Shown: positions 37,701-48,886, counted from the stretch's first letter. The stretch: 64,000 nt of DNA from Nocardia cyriacigeorgica (GCF_010858045.1 NZ_JAAGVC010000006.1:197611-261610), one strand, 5' to 3'. Program-made: numbers and translations. The notes: generated by a model not told the origin, from the letters alone.

Positions 37701-38743
37701 TGGTGATCGATCGTCCCGCTCCCCCGGCGAGCCTTCGGGTGCTCGCCACAGCCGTCGACGTGTACAAACACCTGTTCGTCGCCGGGCCCGCGGCTCCCCT
37801 GCTGTCCCGGCCGAAGCCGGTGCGGCGCAGTGGCTTCGAACTGGCCATGGTCGTCGCGTCGAGCACCTCGGCGGCCGAGGACGTGCGCGTGCTCACACTC
37901 CGTGCCACCGGCGGTGGTCCGCTCCCGAGGTGGACACCGGGCTCGCACCTGGACCTCGTCCTGCCGTCGGGCAGGCAACGCCAGTACTCCCTCTGCGGCG
38001 ATCCCGCCGACCGGTACTCCTACCGGATCGCGGTGCGCCGTCTCCCCGACGGCGGCGGCGGTTCGGTCGAAATCCACGACACCCTGCGCGCCGGTGACAC
38101 CATCCGGGTGCGCGGGCCACGCAATGCGTTCAGCTTCGTCGACGCGCCCTCGTATCTGTTTCTCGCCGCCGGTATCGGCATCACCCCGATCCTGCCGATG
38201 GCGAAGGCGGCGGGAGCGCGCGGACAGCTCATCTATCTGGGCCGGTCGCGCTCGACGATGCCCTTCCTCGACGAGTTGCCCACGACCGCCGAGGTCCTGC
38301 CCGACGACGAATACGGCAGCCCGCGCATCGCGGAGCTGATCGCCCGCGCCGCACCGGGTGCGGCGGTGTACGTCTGCGGCCCGCCGCCGGTCCTGGCCGA
38401 AGCCCAGCGCGCCTTCTTCGACCTGAACCCCACCGGTTCGCTGCATACCGAACGCTTTTCGGCCCTGCCGGTGCGCGACGGTAAGCCCTTCGATCTCACC
38501 CTCGCCCGCACCGGGACGACGGTGCGCGTCGACGCGGCGGAAACCGCGCTCACCGCCATCGCGCGCGCTGTCCCCGATGTCCTCTATTCCTGCCGGCAGG
38601 GCTTCTGCGGGACCTGCAAGGTGTCGGTGTTGTCCGGCGCGGTCGATCACCGTGACCGGCTGCTCACCGCCACCGAGCGCGAGGACCGGATGCTCACCTG
38701 CGTCTCCCGTGCCGCGGGCCACTCGCTCGTGATCGATCTGTGA
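37700..38743 (+). CDS. PDR/VanB-type ferredoxin reductase, flavin and 2Fe-2S
   Basis: A 347-residue electron transfer protein. The flavin-binding part (about 45-155) has RQYSLCGDP; the NAD-binding part (about 155-255) has AAGIGITPILPM and VYVCGPPPVL. A plant-type 2Fe-2S domain ends the protein with Cys298, Cys303, Cys306 and Cys334. It would deliver electrons from NAD(P)H to a partner oxygenase, perhaps the diiron-like PF10118 protein before it or an unlinked enzyme. ATG 37700 overlaps the preceding stop; GTG 37697 is an alternative. Confidence 0.9.
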   Translation: MVIDRPAPPASLRVLATAVDVYKHLFVAGPAAPLLSRPKPVRRSGFELAMVVASSTSAAEDVRVLTLRATGGGPLPRWTPGSHLDLVLPSGRQRQYSLCGDPADRYSYRIAVRRLPDGGGGSVEIHDTLRAGDTIRVRGPRNAFSFVDAPSYLFLAAGIGITPILPMAKAAGARGQLIYLGRSRSTMPFLDELPTTAEVLPDDEYGSPRIAELIARAAPGAAVYVCGPPPVLAEAQRAFFDLNPTGSLHTERFSALPVRDGKPFDLTLARTGTTVRVDAAETALTAIARAVPDVLYSCRQGFCGTCKVSVLSGAVDHRDRLLTATEREDRMLTCVSRAAGHSLVIDL

Positions 38744-38808
38744 AGCCCATGGCCCCGAGTACTCGACGCACGCGCGTCTCGACCCACCCCGACGAGGAGT
38801 CCCCTGCG

Positions 38809-40269
38809 ATGTCCAGCATCGAGCACACCCCCATCGCCATCGTCGGCGCCGGATTCGGCGGAATCGGGCTCGCCATCAAGCTGCGGGAGGCCGGTTTCCA
38901 CGATCTGGTGGTGCTCGAACGCGCCGGCGATCTCGGCGGCACCTGGCAGGCCAACACCTATCCCGGCTGCGCCTGCGATGTCCCCTCGCATCTGTACAGC
39001 TACTCGTTCGCACCGAATCCGCGCTGGTCGCGCACCTACGGCAAACAGCGGGAGATCCTCGAGTACCTGCGCTCGGTGGCCACCGAACACGATGTGGTGC
39101 GCCATATCCGATTCGACACCGAACTGACCGGAGCGCGCTGGGACGAGCAGCGTGCGCAGTGGCACATCGATACCTCGCGCGGCCCGCTCACCGCGGACTT
39201 CCTGATCTCGGCGGCGGGAGTGTTCGCCGAGGCGAAGTACCCGTCGCTGCCGGGGCTGGAATCGTTCGAGGGCACGGCCTTTCATTCCCTGCATTGGGAC
39301 CATGAGCACGATCTGACCGGTGAGCGGGTCGCGGTCATCGGCACCGGCGCGTCCGCGGTGCAGTTCATCCCGGAGATCCAGCCGAAGGTCGGCAGGCTGA
39401 CCGTCTTCCAGCGTTCGGCGCCGTGGATCGTGCCGCGCATGGACCGGCGCACCGTCGCGCTGGAGCGGATGATCTTGGACCGGGTGCCGCTGGCGCAGAA
39501 GGCCATCCGCGGCACCTGGTACACCCTGATCGAGGGCTTCGGCTTGGTCGGATTCGTGGACAACCGTTTCCGTCATCCCTATGAGCTGCTGGGGCGGGTG
39601 CAGTTGCGACGTCAGATCCGGGACCCGGAACTGCGCAAGAAGGTGACCCCCGATTACATGATCGGCTGCAAACGCGCCATCTTCTCCGACGCGTATCTGC
39701 CGGCGCTCGACCAGCCGAACGTCGATGTGGTCACCGATCCGATCGCCGAGGTCAGGCCGCGTTCCATCGTCACCTGGGCGGGTGCGGAGATCCCGGTGGA
39801 CACCATCATCTACGGCACCGGATTCGACCCCATTCCCTCCGTCTTCGAGCGGTTCGTCGGGCGCAAGGGCCGATCCATCGCCGACCTGTATCACCGGCGT
39901 CCCCAGTCCTATCTCGGTACCGCCCTCGCCGAATTCCCGAACTTCTTCGCGACCCTCGCACCGTTCGGGGCGGCGGGCAATCAGTCCGCGATCTACATGA
40001 TCGAATCGCAGATCACCTACATCGTGGATGCGTTGACCACGATGCGCGACAGCGGCGCACGGCGGGTGGAGGTGCGCCGACACGTCCAGGACGCGTTCGT
40101 TCGCGAGATGGCCGAGCGCAGCGCGTCGACGGTGTGGCTGACGGGTGGGTGCACCAGCTACTACACCACCCCCGACGGCGGCAATGCCGGGCTCTACCCC
40201 AACTGGAGTTTCGAATACCGGCGCCGCACCAGCAAATTCGACGCGCAGTCCTATGAGGTGACCCTGTGA
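38809..40269 (+). CDS. Baeyer-Villiger-type flavin monooxygenase
   Basis: A 486-residue FAD monooxygenase, related to the one at 26585. FAD motif GAGFGG near the start, the BVMO fingerprint F153-E-G-x3-H159-x3-W163 ending in D instead of P, then the NADPH motif GTGASA. C-terminal CTSYYTTPDGGNAGLYPNW is a family signature. ATG 38809 has GAGGAG nine bases upstream; a GTG at 38740 overlaps the reductase stop and would extend the protein by 23 residues. The SDR gene overlaps its stop by four bases. Confidence 0.88.
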   Translation: MSSIEHTPIAIVGAGFGGIGLAIKLREAGFHDLVVLERAGDLGGTWQANTYPGCACDVPSHLYSYSFAPNPRWSRTYGKQREILEYLRSVATEHDVVRHIRFDTELTGARWDEQRAQWHIDTSRGPLTADFLISAAGVFAEAKYPSLPGLESFEGTAFHSLHWDHEHDLTGERVAVIGTGASAVQFIPEIQPKVGRLTVFQRSAPWIVPRMDRRTVALERMILDRVPLAQKAIRGTWYTLIEGFGLVGFVDNRFRHPYELLGRVQLRRQIRDPELRKKVTPDYMIGCKRAIFSDAYLPALDQPNVDVVTDPIAEVRPRSIVTWAGAEIPVDTIIYGTGFDPIPSVFERFVGRKGRSIADLYHRRPQSYLGTALAEFPNFFATLAPFGAAGNQSAIYMIESQITYIVDALTTMRDSGARRVEVRRHVQDAFVREMAERSASTVWLTGGCTSYYTTPDGGNAGLYPNWSFEYRRRTSKFDAQSYEVTL

Positions 40270-41135
40270 TCAGCCAACTGCTCAGCCCCTTCACCGGTCG
40301 CGACAGCTACCGGGTCGCCGGCCGGACCGCGCTCATCACCGGCGCCGGCCAGGGCATCGGGCTGGAGCTGGCCGAGATTCTCTACGCCCGTGGCGCGTCG
40401 GTGGTGCTGGTGGATATCGACGAGGCGGCGGCACAGGCGGCGGCCCGCGCGCTCGGTCCACGGGCGCTCGCGCTCGGCGCCGACGTCGCGGACCGGGACC
40501 GGATGGCCGAGGTCGTGGATCGCGCGATCGGGCATTTCGGGGCACTCGACGTCGTCGTCGCCAACGCCGGAGTGACCCCGGCACCCGCGACCGTGCGCAC
40601 GATGGATCCTCGCGAATTCGATCGCGTCATGGGGATCAACCTGACCGGGGTGTTCAATACCGTGCATCCGGCTCTCGATGCGGTGATCGCATCGAAAGGC
40701 CATGTGGTCGTGGTGTCCTCCTGTGCGGCGTTCGCGCCGGGCATGGGCGGATCGCCGTACATGATGAGCAAGGCGGCCGTCGAACAGTTCGGCCGCGCAC
40801 TGCGCGTCGAACTCGCCGCCGTCGGCGCCAGCGCGGGCATCGCCTACTTCGGGGTGGTCGAGACCGCGATGACCCACGACATGCTCGACGCCGACGAACT
40901 CGGCATCGAACTCGACGCCATGCTCCCCTGGCCCCTCAACGTCCGCATCACCGCCGAACAGGCCGCCCGCACCATCGCCGACGGCATCTCCCGCCGCGCC
41001 GCCCGCACCATCGCCCCCGCCGGCTGGGAGCCCTACGCCCTGCTCCGCGGCGCGGTGAACATCGTCCTGGACAGCCGCCTGGCCGCCGACCCGAAGGTGC
41101 ACGGGCTGATCCGCCGGCTCGAACAGCGTCGATAG
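40266..41135 (+). CDS. Short-chain dehydrogenase/reductase
   Basis: A 289-residue classical SDR. NAD(P) motif TGAGQGIG at about 26-33, NAG motif ANAGV, catalytic Ser in VVSSCAAF and Tyr-Lys in YMMSK. Aspartate after the second strand (VLVDID) suggests NAD preference. The GTG start overlaps the BVMO stop (GTGA). Last gene of the TetR-controlled operon; it may oxidise or reduce an alcohol/ketone handled by the BVMO. Confidence 0.9.
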   Translation: MISQLLSPFTGRDSYRVAGRTALITGAGQGIGLELAEILYARGASVVLVDIDEAAAQAAARALGPRALALGADVADRDRMAEVVDRAIGHFGALDVVVANAGVTPAPATVRTMDPREFDRVMGINLTGVFNTVHPALDAVIASKGHVVVVSSCAAFAPGMGGSPYMMSKAAVEQFGRALRVELAAVGASAGIAYFGVVETAMTHDMLDADELGIELDAMLPWPLNVRITAEQAARTIADGISRRAARTIAPAGWEPYALLRGAVNIVLDSRLAADPKVHGLIRRLEQRR

Positions 41136-41188
41136 CGCGGCTGGAGGCGTAGCCGAGCCTCGCGCAGGTGCATACAAGTGGAGCCACC

Positions 41189-41794
41189 ATGAGCGAGGCG
41201 CGCAAGGTCCCGCGGCAGCGGCGGTCCAGGGAGACGGTGGATACGCTGCTCGAGGCGGCCGCGCAGATGTTCACCCGGGAGGGGCTGACGACGACGACCA
41301 ATCGGATCGCCGAGCGGGCGGGGCTGTCGGTGGGGACGTTGTATCAGTACTTCCCGAACAAACACGCGCTGTTAGGGGCGATCGCCGAGCGACACCTGGC
41401 GGAGTCGGCCGAGCGGCTCGAGGCGGTGTTCACCGAACTACGCACCACGCGACCGGATTTCGAGGACACCATGCGGTCAATCCTCGAGGCTGTGGTCGAG
41501 CTGCACCGTGACCGGCCGGCACTGCACGCCCTGTTGCACCGGGTCGCACCGCGGATGCCGGGCGAAGCGGCCGCGCTGCAAGCTTTCGAGGATCATCTCG
41601 CCGCCGAGGTCGCCTTCCATCTCGAACGGTGCGGCCGTGGCGGCGCGGACCCGCGGTATCTCGCTCAGACCCTGGTGCACACCATCGACGCACACCTGCA
41701 CCGCGTGCTGACCCGGCACCGGCTCGACACCGATGCGCTGATGACGCTGGCGCGGCAGATCGCTGCCGCGCCGGCCGATCAGCCGTCAGTGTGA
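41189..41794 (+). CDS. TetR family regulator
   Basis: A 201-residue TetR protein. HTH region about 12-58 (TVDTLLEAAAQMFTREGLTTTTNRIAERAGLSVGTLYQYFPNKHALLGAI), then a helical ligand domain. ATG 41189 with GGAG five bases upstream. It begins 53 bases after the SDR stop in the same direction. Its C-terminal 9 bases overlap the convergent hydrolase gene. Targets unknown; no clear palindrome in front. Confidence 0.87.
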   Translation: MSEARKVPRQRRSRETVDTLLEAAAQMFTREGLTTTTNRIAERAGLSVGTLYQYFPNKHALLGAIAERHLAESAERLEAVFTELRTTRPDFEDTMRSILEAVVELHRDRPALHALLHRVAPRMPGEAAALQAFEDHLAAEVAFHLERCGRGGADPRYLAQTLVHTIDAHLHRVLTRHRLDTDALMTLARQIAAAPADQPSV

Positions 41795-42700
41795 GTGCGA
41801 AACCTCCTCCAGCACACCGATGAGCGTGTCCCGCAGATGCCTGATACCTGGATCTTCGATCGGAAAATGCCCGCAGCCGTCCAGGAGGACGAGTCGTGTC
41901 TGCGCCGCGATCCGGTGGAGAAATCGGATGCTCAGTTCGGGCGGGGTCCAGCGATCGGCCGCAGGATGTGCCAGGGTGAGCGGCGTCGTAGTCGAATCCG
42001 GCGGTGTGTGCGTGAAGTCGAGGAAATCGGCGAGGAACCCCAGCGGTACCCGAACGCCGCCGCCCTTCGGATCCGCAGCGCACAGCCGCGACAGCTCGGG
42101 ATCCAGGCTCATGTTGCCCATATCGACCAGCCACTTGATCGGCACCCGGAGCCCGCCCGCCAGCGGCCGCACCGACCGCAGCACCGTCGGTGCGGCGCCA
42201 CCGGTGAACGACCAACGCACCGCCGCCCGCCGCGCGGCCGGATCGGCCGGATCCAGGAGACAGGTCGCCACCACATGGGCAACCGCTCCGGTGCGGGCGG
42301 CGACCTCATAGGCGAGCATCCCGCCCATGCTGGCGCCGAACACGATCAACGGCCTCGGATCGGATGCAGTTTCCGCGCAAACGAACTCGCACAGCAGCTC
42401 GATCCAGTCGGTGTAGCGCACCGAATGCGGGTCGGGCACCACGGTATCGCCATAGAGGGGCATATCGATCGCCATTGTGTCGACCCCGGCCTGTGCGGCG
42501 AGCGCCGCGATCGGCCACACCAGCCCGGCGTGCCCGCCGGCTCCGTGCACCGCCAGCACCCGCACCGATGCCTCCGGCACCCTTGCGCGAGCGACATGCA
42601 CCCGATGCCCGCGCCACGACCACCACGTCGATTCCGGGGCGGTCAGGGATTCTGCGCGGTAACCGGCGGGAAGGAACTGGGCGTATCTGCGGTAGTCCAT
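41786..42700 (-). CDS. Alpha/beta hydrolase
   Basis: A 304-residue alpha/beta-hydrolase. Oxyanion region VHGAGGHAG at about 53, nucleophile Ser124 in GASMGG, an acid DPADPA region, and a late His in LDGCGHFPIE. Likely an esterase or lipase-type enzyme of unknown substrate. Start ATG 42700, weak SD; the frame is open further upstream without support. Overlaps the convergent TetR gene by nine bases. Confidence 0.83.
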   Translation of the reverse strand: MDYRRYAQFLPAGYRAESLTAPESTWWSWRGHRVHVARARVPEASVRVLAVHGAGGHAGLVWPIAALAAQAGVDTMAIDMPLYGDTVVPDPHSVRYTDWIELLCEFVCAETASDPRPLIVFGASMGGMLAYEVAARTGAVAHVVATCLLDPADPAARRAAVRWSFTGGAAPTVLRSVRPLAGGLRVPIKWLVDMGNMSLDPELSRLCAADPKGGGVRVPLGFLADFLDFTHTPPDSTTTPLTLAHPAADRWTPPELSIRFLHRIAAQTRLVLLDGCGHFPIEDPGIRHLRDTLIGVLEEVSHSH

Positions 42701-42885
42701 GCACCAAGCCTGCGGCTCACGACAGCGGCCCACAACTCGCGTTCCACTCCCGGCACGGCCTGCCAGAAATAGCCTTTGAACTGCAACGATGGTTTCGCGC
42801 ACCTTATGCCGAGCGAGCTGCTCGCATTCGTGGCGGCCGAGCGCAACTTCAGCGCGCGCCTCGTCGGACTGGTGAGCCGAGCCGC

Positions 42886-44257
<1,372 letters not shown>

Positions 44258-44278
44258 AAGCCCAGCCTACGCCTTAGT

Positions 44279-44291
44279 GGCAGAAACTGCC
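44279..44291 (-). promoter_or_regulatory. Dyad upstream of TetR-SDR operon
   Basis: GGCAG-AAA-CTGCC, a perfect five-base inverted repeat between the TetR start (44257) and the stop of the PucR gene (44301). Candidate operator for the TetR. Confidence 0.4.
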
Positions 44292-44300
44292 GTTATCCGT

Positions 44301-46163
44301 CTACTGAGTGGGAGAGGCCCCCAACTTCCAGATGCGCAGCGCGAGGTGGAGGTCGAGTCGGCGGGTGCTGTCGAGCCAGTCCTCGCCGAGCAGATCGGCG
44401 ATGCGGGCCAGCCGCTGCCGCACCGTGTTGCGGTGGATGAACAACCGGGCGGCCGTGTCGGCCAGTGCGGCATGGGTTTCCAGGTAGGCCCAGGCGGTCT
44501 CGGTGAGCGCGGTCCCGTGGTCGCGGTCATAGGCGAGCAGCGGCGCGATTTCGCCGAGTGGCTCGTACTCGGCGCCGAGCTTGCCCGCCGCGTCGAGCAG
44601 CAGGCCGACGGCACCGAGCCTGGCCCCGTCGAGACTCTGGCCCGCGCGGCCCAGCAGGACCAGCGTCGACAGCGCGCGTTCGGCCTGCCGGTGGGTGGCG
44701 GCGACGGCGTCGAGCCCCGCGGCCGGCCCGGCGTAACCGAGGGTGGCGAGCACACCGTGCGCCGCGAACTCCCCTTCCAGAGCGGCGACGGCGTGCTGCC
44801 CGGCAGCGACGAGCACACAGAAATGCCCGCCGTGCTCGGCCACCAGCGCCGGACTCGCCCCGAGGGCACGCCGGATGTGCGCATCGACGCGCCGGTGATC
44901 GGCGCCGTGCACATCGATGACGATGCTGGTCAGCCGATCGCCCGGCCGGAGCCCGAAGCGCGCAGCACGCCGTTGCCACTGCTCGAGATCGACCACACGT
45001 CCGGAGAGGATGTCGTCGAGCACCTCGAACTGCTGGCGCTGCGCGGAATCGTGGGCAGCCTGGTCGAACAGGCGCAGCACGGTCAGGAAGATCGCCAGCC
45101 GCTCGAGTAGCCCACCCTGCCCCGCGGGAATCGATCCGGCCAGGACCAACGTCGCCAGATGGGTGCCGCCGGCCTTGGCGGGCACCAGGGTGCGGTCTCG
45201 CAGGGCCCGGGGTTTGCCGGTGGCGATCACGCCGGCGAACTCCGTGCCGTTGGCCTGCTCGGCGATCGCGTCGACCCACGCGTGGTCGCCGGGATGGGCG
45301 GCAAGCACACCGCCGGCGGGGTCGAGCACCACCGCGGGCGCCGCGAGCACCTGATGCGCGAGTTCGGCGAATCCGTCCAGTCCGCGTCCGCCGACCACGG
45401 TTTCGATCAGCCGCTCATCCAGCGCGATCACGTCCTGGAGCTGGCGCACCCGGCTGACGTGGAGGTCCTGCTCGGACGCGAGATCATCGAGCGCACTGGT
45501 GATCTCGGTGAATCGTTCGGCGTTGTCCAGCGCGACGGCGGCGTGTTTGCCGACCGTGTCGATGAGATCGATCAGGGTGCTGGGATAGCTGCGCGGCGAC
45601 CGGTCCGCGATCAACAGCGCGCCGATCACGCTGCCGTGCAGATTCAGCGGCACCCCGAGGATCGCGCGCACACCTTCGGCGCGGACGATGGCGTCGATGT
45701 GCGGCAAGTGCACGATGCCGGGATCGGCGAGATAGTCGGCCGACTGATACGGCGACAGTCCGGCCGCGGCCTTGCCGAGCACGCCGGTGCCGATCGGCAT
45801 CCGGATGGTCCGGTAGGCCTGGGTGATCACACCGTCGGACTTGCGGATATAGGTCTCGCGGGTGCGGTAGTCGTTGAGGCTGATGTAGGCCATATCGCTG
45901 CCGGTCAGCAGCCGGGTGCGCCGCACGATGGCGGCCAATACCGCCTCCACGTCGCGGATTCCGGTCAGGTCGGTCGCGGTGTCGTGCAAGACCCGCAACA
46001 GCTCTTCGCGTTCGCGCCGTTCGGCCAGCCTGCGGTGGATGCCGCGCGCGGCCGCTGCGGTGGCCTCGGTGATCTCGTGCCGCCGCAACGCCTCGGTGAG
46101 CCGGGCGTCGAGTTCGGCCTCGGAGATGCCGGCATCGATGTCTTCCAACAACGACATATCCAT
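44301..46163 (-). CDS. GAF and PucR-type transcriptional regulator
   Basis: A 620-residue regulator. N-terminal helical region (1-60), a GAF domain (about 75-220, with MPIGTGVLGKAAAGLSPYQSADYLADP), a central coiled segment, and a C-terminal PucR/CdaR helix-turn-helix at about 575-610 (LADTAARLFIHRNTVRQRLARIADLLG). GAF domains bind small molecules, so the protein is probably a ligand-responsive activator. ATG 46163 with GAAAGGGG six bases ahead. Divergent from the alcohol/aldehyde dehydrogenase pair, its likely target, as is common for these regulators. Confidence 0.9.
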   Translation of the reverse strand: MDMSLLEDIDAGISEAELDARLTEALRRHEITEATAAAARGIHRRLAERREREELLRVLHDTATDLTGIRDVEAVLAAIVRRTRLLTGSDMAYISLNDYRTRETYIRKSDGVITQAYRTIRMPIGTGVLGKAAAGLSPYQSADYLADPGIVHLPHIDAIVRAEGVRAILGVPLNLHGSVIGALLIADRSPRSYPSTLIDLIDTVGKHAAVALDNAERFTEITSALDDLASEQDLHVSRVRQLQDVIALDERLIETVVGGRGLDGFAELAHQVLAAPAVVLDPAGGVLAAHPGDHAWVDAIAEQANGTEFAGVIATGKPRALRDRTLVPAKAGGTHLATLVLAGSIPAGQGGLLERLAIFLTVLRLFDQAAHDSAQRQQFEVLDDILSGRVVDLEQWQRRAARFGLRPGDRLTSIVIDVHGADHRRVDAHIRRALGASPALVAEHGGHFCVLVAAGQHAVAALEGEFAAHGVLATLGYAGPAAGLDAVAATHRQAERALSTLVLLGRAGQSLDGARLGAVGLLLDAAGKLGAEYEPLGEIAPLLAYDRDHGTALTETAWAYLETHAALADTAARLFIHRNTVRQRLARIADLLGEDWLDSTRRLDLHLALRIWKLGASPTQ

Positions 46164-46208
46164 AGCCGACCCCTTTCTATATGCGCGGCGCACACCTACC
46201 TTCTGAAT

Positions 46209-46220
46209 GAATGTACGTTC
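46209..46220 (+). promoter_or_regulatory. Short near-palindrome in ADH promoter region
   Basis: GAATGTACGTTC, ten of twelve positions symmetrical, in the 147-base gap between the divergent PucR-type regulator and ADH. TATACA follows at 46228-46233 and could be a -10. Confidence 0.3.
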
Positions 46221-46310
46221 CGGTCATATACAGGTGGTGACCGCGGCCATATCGTGGAATCGCTCGCCCGCACCCGGCACCGCCGGGTCCATCACGACGT
46301 CAGGGAGCCG

Positions 46311-47438
46311 ATGAAGATCACCGGAGCAGTCCTCGAGGAATCCGGCCGGGCCCGGCCGTTCGCACAATCGCGGCCGATCACCGTGGGAGAGGTCGAACTC
46401 AGCCCGCCCGGACCCACCGAACTGCTGGTCCGCATCGAGGCGGCGGGCGTCTGCCATTCGGATCTGAGTGTGGTCGACGGCAACCGCCTGCGTCCGACGC
46501 CGATGCTGCTCGGTCACGAGGCGGCGGGCATCGTGGAGGCCACCGGCGACGCCGTGACAGACCTGGCCCCTGGTCAGCGGGTGGTGATGTCGTTCCTGCC
46601 GCGCTGCGAACAATGCGAGGCTTGCGCCGAGGACGGGCGGCTGCCGTGTTCGGCGGGCACTCTCACCAACAATGCGGGCGAGTTGTTGCACCATACGCGG
46701 CACCTGACCCGTGACGGCGAAACCCTGCACCACCACCTCGGTGTCTCCGGTTTCGCCACCCACGCCGTGATCGACCGCGCCTCGGCGGTGCCGGTCGACG
46801 CCGATATCCCGCCGGATATCGCCGCGGTCCTCGGCTGCGCGGTACTCACCGGCGGCGGCGCGGTGTTGAATGTGGCCGACCCGGCGCCGTCGGATTCGGT
46901 GATGGTGGTCGGGCTCGGCGGGGTGGGTATGGCGGCGGTGATCACCGCGAAGGCACAGCACGTGCGGCAGATCATCGCCGTGGACACGGTGGCGGACAAG
47001 CTCGAGCAGGCCAAGGCGCTCGGCGCGACCGAGGTCTACACCCCCGAGCAGGTCGCCGAGAACGGGATCAAGGCCCGCTACGTCATCGAATGCGCCGGTC
47101 ATCCGCGCGCCTTCGAAACCGCTTTCGCCGCAACCCGATCGGGCGGCACCACGATCACCGTCGGCCTGCCCGCCCCGGCGGCGCGGGCCTCGATCTCGCC
47201 GTTGACCATCACCGCCGAAGCACGCACCGTGGTGGGCAGCTATCTCGGTTCGGCTGTCCCGTCGCGCGATATCCCGCGGTATGCGCAGATGTGGCGGGAG
47301 GGCAGATTGCCGGTGGACAAGCTCATTTCGTCACGAATCGCCTTGACCGAGATCAACGAGGCGATGGACCTGCTCGCCGACGGGTTGGCGATCCGCCAGG
47401 TCATCATGTTCGACGGGACCGAGCGGGTGAAGGCATGA
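46311..47438 (+). CDS. Zinc-dependent alcohol dehydrogenase
   Basis: A 375-residue medium-chain dehydrogenase. Catalytic zinc motif CHSDLS, then GHEAAG, and structural zinc cysteines in CEQCEACAEDGRLPC. NAD fold motif GLGGVG near 205, followed by an Asp (AVDTV) favouring NAD. Oxidises alcohol to aldehyde. ATG 46311 with AGGGAGC ahead. Overlaps the aldehyde dehydrogenase start (ATGA), so the pair acts as an alcohol-to-acid module under the divergent PucR-type regulator. Confidence 0.93.
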   Translation: MKITGAVLEESGRARPFAQSRPITVGEVELSPPGPTELLVRIEAAGVCHSDLSVVDGNRLRPTPMLLGHEAAGIVEATGDAVTDLAPGQRVVMSFLPRCEQCEACAEDGRLPCSAGTLTNNAGELLHHTRHLTRDGETLHHHLGVSGFATHAVIDRASAVPVDADIPPDIAAVLGCAVLTGGGAVLNVADPAPSDSVMVVGLGGVGMAAVITAKAQHVRQIIAVDTVADKLEQAKALGATEVYTPEQVAENGIKARYVIECAGHPRAFETAFAATRSGGTTITVGLPAPAARASISPLTITAEARTVVGSYLGSAVPSRDIPRYAQMWREGRLPVDKLISSRIALTEINEAMDLLADGLAIRQVIMFDGTERVKA

Positions 47439-48886
47439 TCGCCGCCGACCGAGTGCTGAAAGACCTACCCACCGGGCATTTCATCGACGGCCACTGGACC
47501 GATGACGCCGCCACCCTCGCCGTCGACAACCCCGCCACCGCCACCACCCTCACCCACGTCGCCGACGCCGATCCGGCCACCGGCCGCGCCGCCCTCGACG
47601 CCGCCGTGCGCGCCCAAGCCGGCTGGGCCGAGACCGACCCACGTGCTCGCGCCGACATCCTGATGGCCGCGTTCGCCCTGTTGCACGAACGGGCCGAACA
47701 GTTCGCCACCCTGATCACCCTGGAGATGGGCAAACCCCTCGCCGAAGCGCGCGGCGAAGTCGCCTACGGCGCCGAATTCTTGCGCTGGTTCGCCGAACAG
47801 GGCGTGCGCGCCGCGGGCAGCTTCCAGCGCGCTCCGTCCGGCGGCAACCGGATCATGACGCTGAAACAGCCCGTTGGCCCGGTTTTCGCCATCACGCCGT
47901 GGAATTTCCCGCTCGCCATGGGCACCCGCAAGATCGCGCCCGCGCTCGCGGCGGGGTGCACGGTGGTGATCAAACCCGCGCCGCAGACACCGTTGACCAC
48001 CCTGGCCCTGATGACGGTGCTCGACGAGGCCGGGCTGCCGCCGGGTGTGGTGAACTGCGTGACGACCTCGGCCGCGCCGCAACTGTCGCATCCACTCATC
48101 ACCGATCCGCGGCTGCGCAAGCTGACCTTCACCGGCTCCACCGCCGTCGGCCGCGCGCTCACCGCGCAGGCCGCCGAGCGGATGCTGCGGGTATCGATGG
48201 AATTGGGCGGCAACGCGCCGTTCGTGGTGCTCGCCTCCGCGGATCTCGATCGCGCGGTCGCCGGAGCCGTGGCCGCCAAGATGCGCAATAACGGCGAAGC
48301 CTGCACGGCCGCGAATCGGTTCCTGGTCCACGAATCGCTGGCCGAGGAATTCGGCCGGCGGCTGGCCGATGCCCTGGCGGGGCTGACGGTCGGCAACGGC
48401 CTGGATGCCGACACCGACGTCGGACCGCTCATCGACGCCGCCGCCGTCGCCAAGGTGAACGCGCTGGTCGACGATGCCGTCGACCGCGGTGCCCGGGTGC
48501 TCACCGGCGGCAAGGCCCTCCCGGGCCCCGGCTACTTCGTCGAACCGACCGTGCTCACCGATCTCGATCCGGCCTCGGCGATCCTGCGCGAGGAGATCTT
48601 CGGACCCGTCGCCCCGATCCGCACCTTCGCCACCACCGACGAGGCCGTGGCCATGGCCAACGACACCGACGCCGGTCTCATCGGCTACGTCTTCGCCGAG
48701 AACATCGGCGAAGCGCTCACCGTTTCCGAGCGGCTGGAGACCGGGATGATCGGCCTCAACTCCGGCGTCGTCTCCAATCCCGCCGCGCCGTTCGGCGGTG
48801 TGAAGTCCTCGGGTCTGGGGCGGGAAGGTGGCGTCGAGGGTCTCGAGGAGTACTTGGAAACCAAGTACATCGGGATTGCGCTGTGA
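47435..48886 (+). CDS. Aldehyde dehydrogenase (succinate-semialdehyde type)
   Basis: A 483-residue NAD(P)-dependent aldehyde dehydrogenase. Cofactor segment ITPWNFPLAMGTRKIAPALAAG, general base Glu256 in MELGGN, and catalytic Cys290 in GEACTAANR; GYVFAENIGEAL and the last GLEEYLETKYIGI are typical of the succinate-semialdehyde branch. Length is normal. ATG 47435 overlaps the ADH stop by four bases. Substrate is probably the aldehyde made by the ADH. Confidence 0.93.
   Translation: MIAADRVLKDLPTGHFIDGHWTDDAATLAVDNPATATTLTHVADADPATGRAALDAAVRAQAGWAETDPRARADILMAAFALLHERAEQFATLITLEMGKPLAEARGEVAYGAEFLRWFAEQGVRAAGSFQRAPSGGNRIMTLKQPVGPVFAITPWNFPLAMGTRKIAPALAAGCTVVIKPAPQTPLTTLALMTVLDEAGLPPGVVNCVTTSAAPQLSHPLITDPRLRKLTFTGSTAVGRALTAQAAERMLRVSMELGGNAPFVVLASADLDRAVAGAVAAKMRNNGEACTAANRFLVHESLAEEFGRRLADALAGLTVGNGLDADTDVGPLIDAAAVAKVNALVDDAVDRGARVLTGGKALPGPGYFVEPTVLTDLDPASAILREEIFGPVAPIRTFATTDEAVAMANDTDAGLIGYVFAENIGEALTVSERLETGMIGLNSGVVSNPAAPFGGVKSSGLGREGGVEGLEEYLETKYIGIAL

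Noticed and set aside
37244..38743. Long frame starting inside the PF10118 gene
   Set aside because: The reductase starts at about 37700; the upstream part is an out-of-frame shadow of the hydrolase.
42701..42885. Possible small gene in the gap between the hydrolase and SDR genes
   Set aside because: The open frame runs into the SDR coding region in the antisense direction and has no ribosome site.
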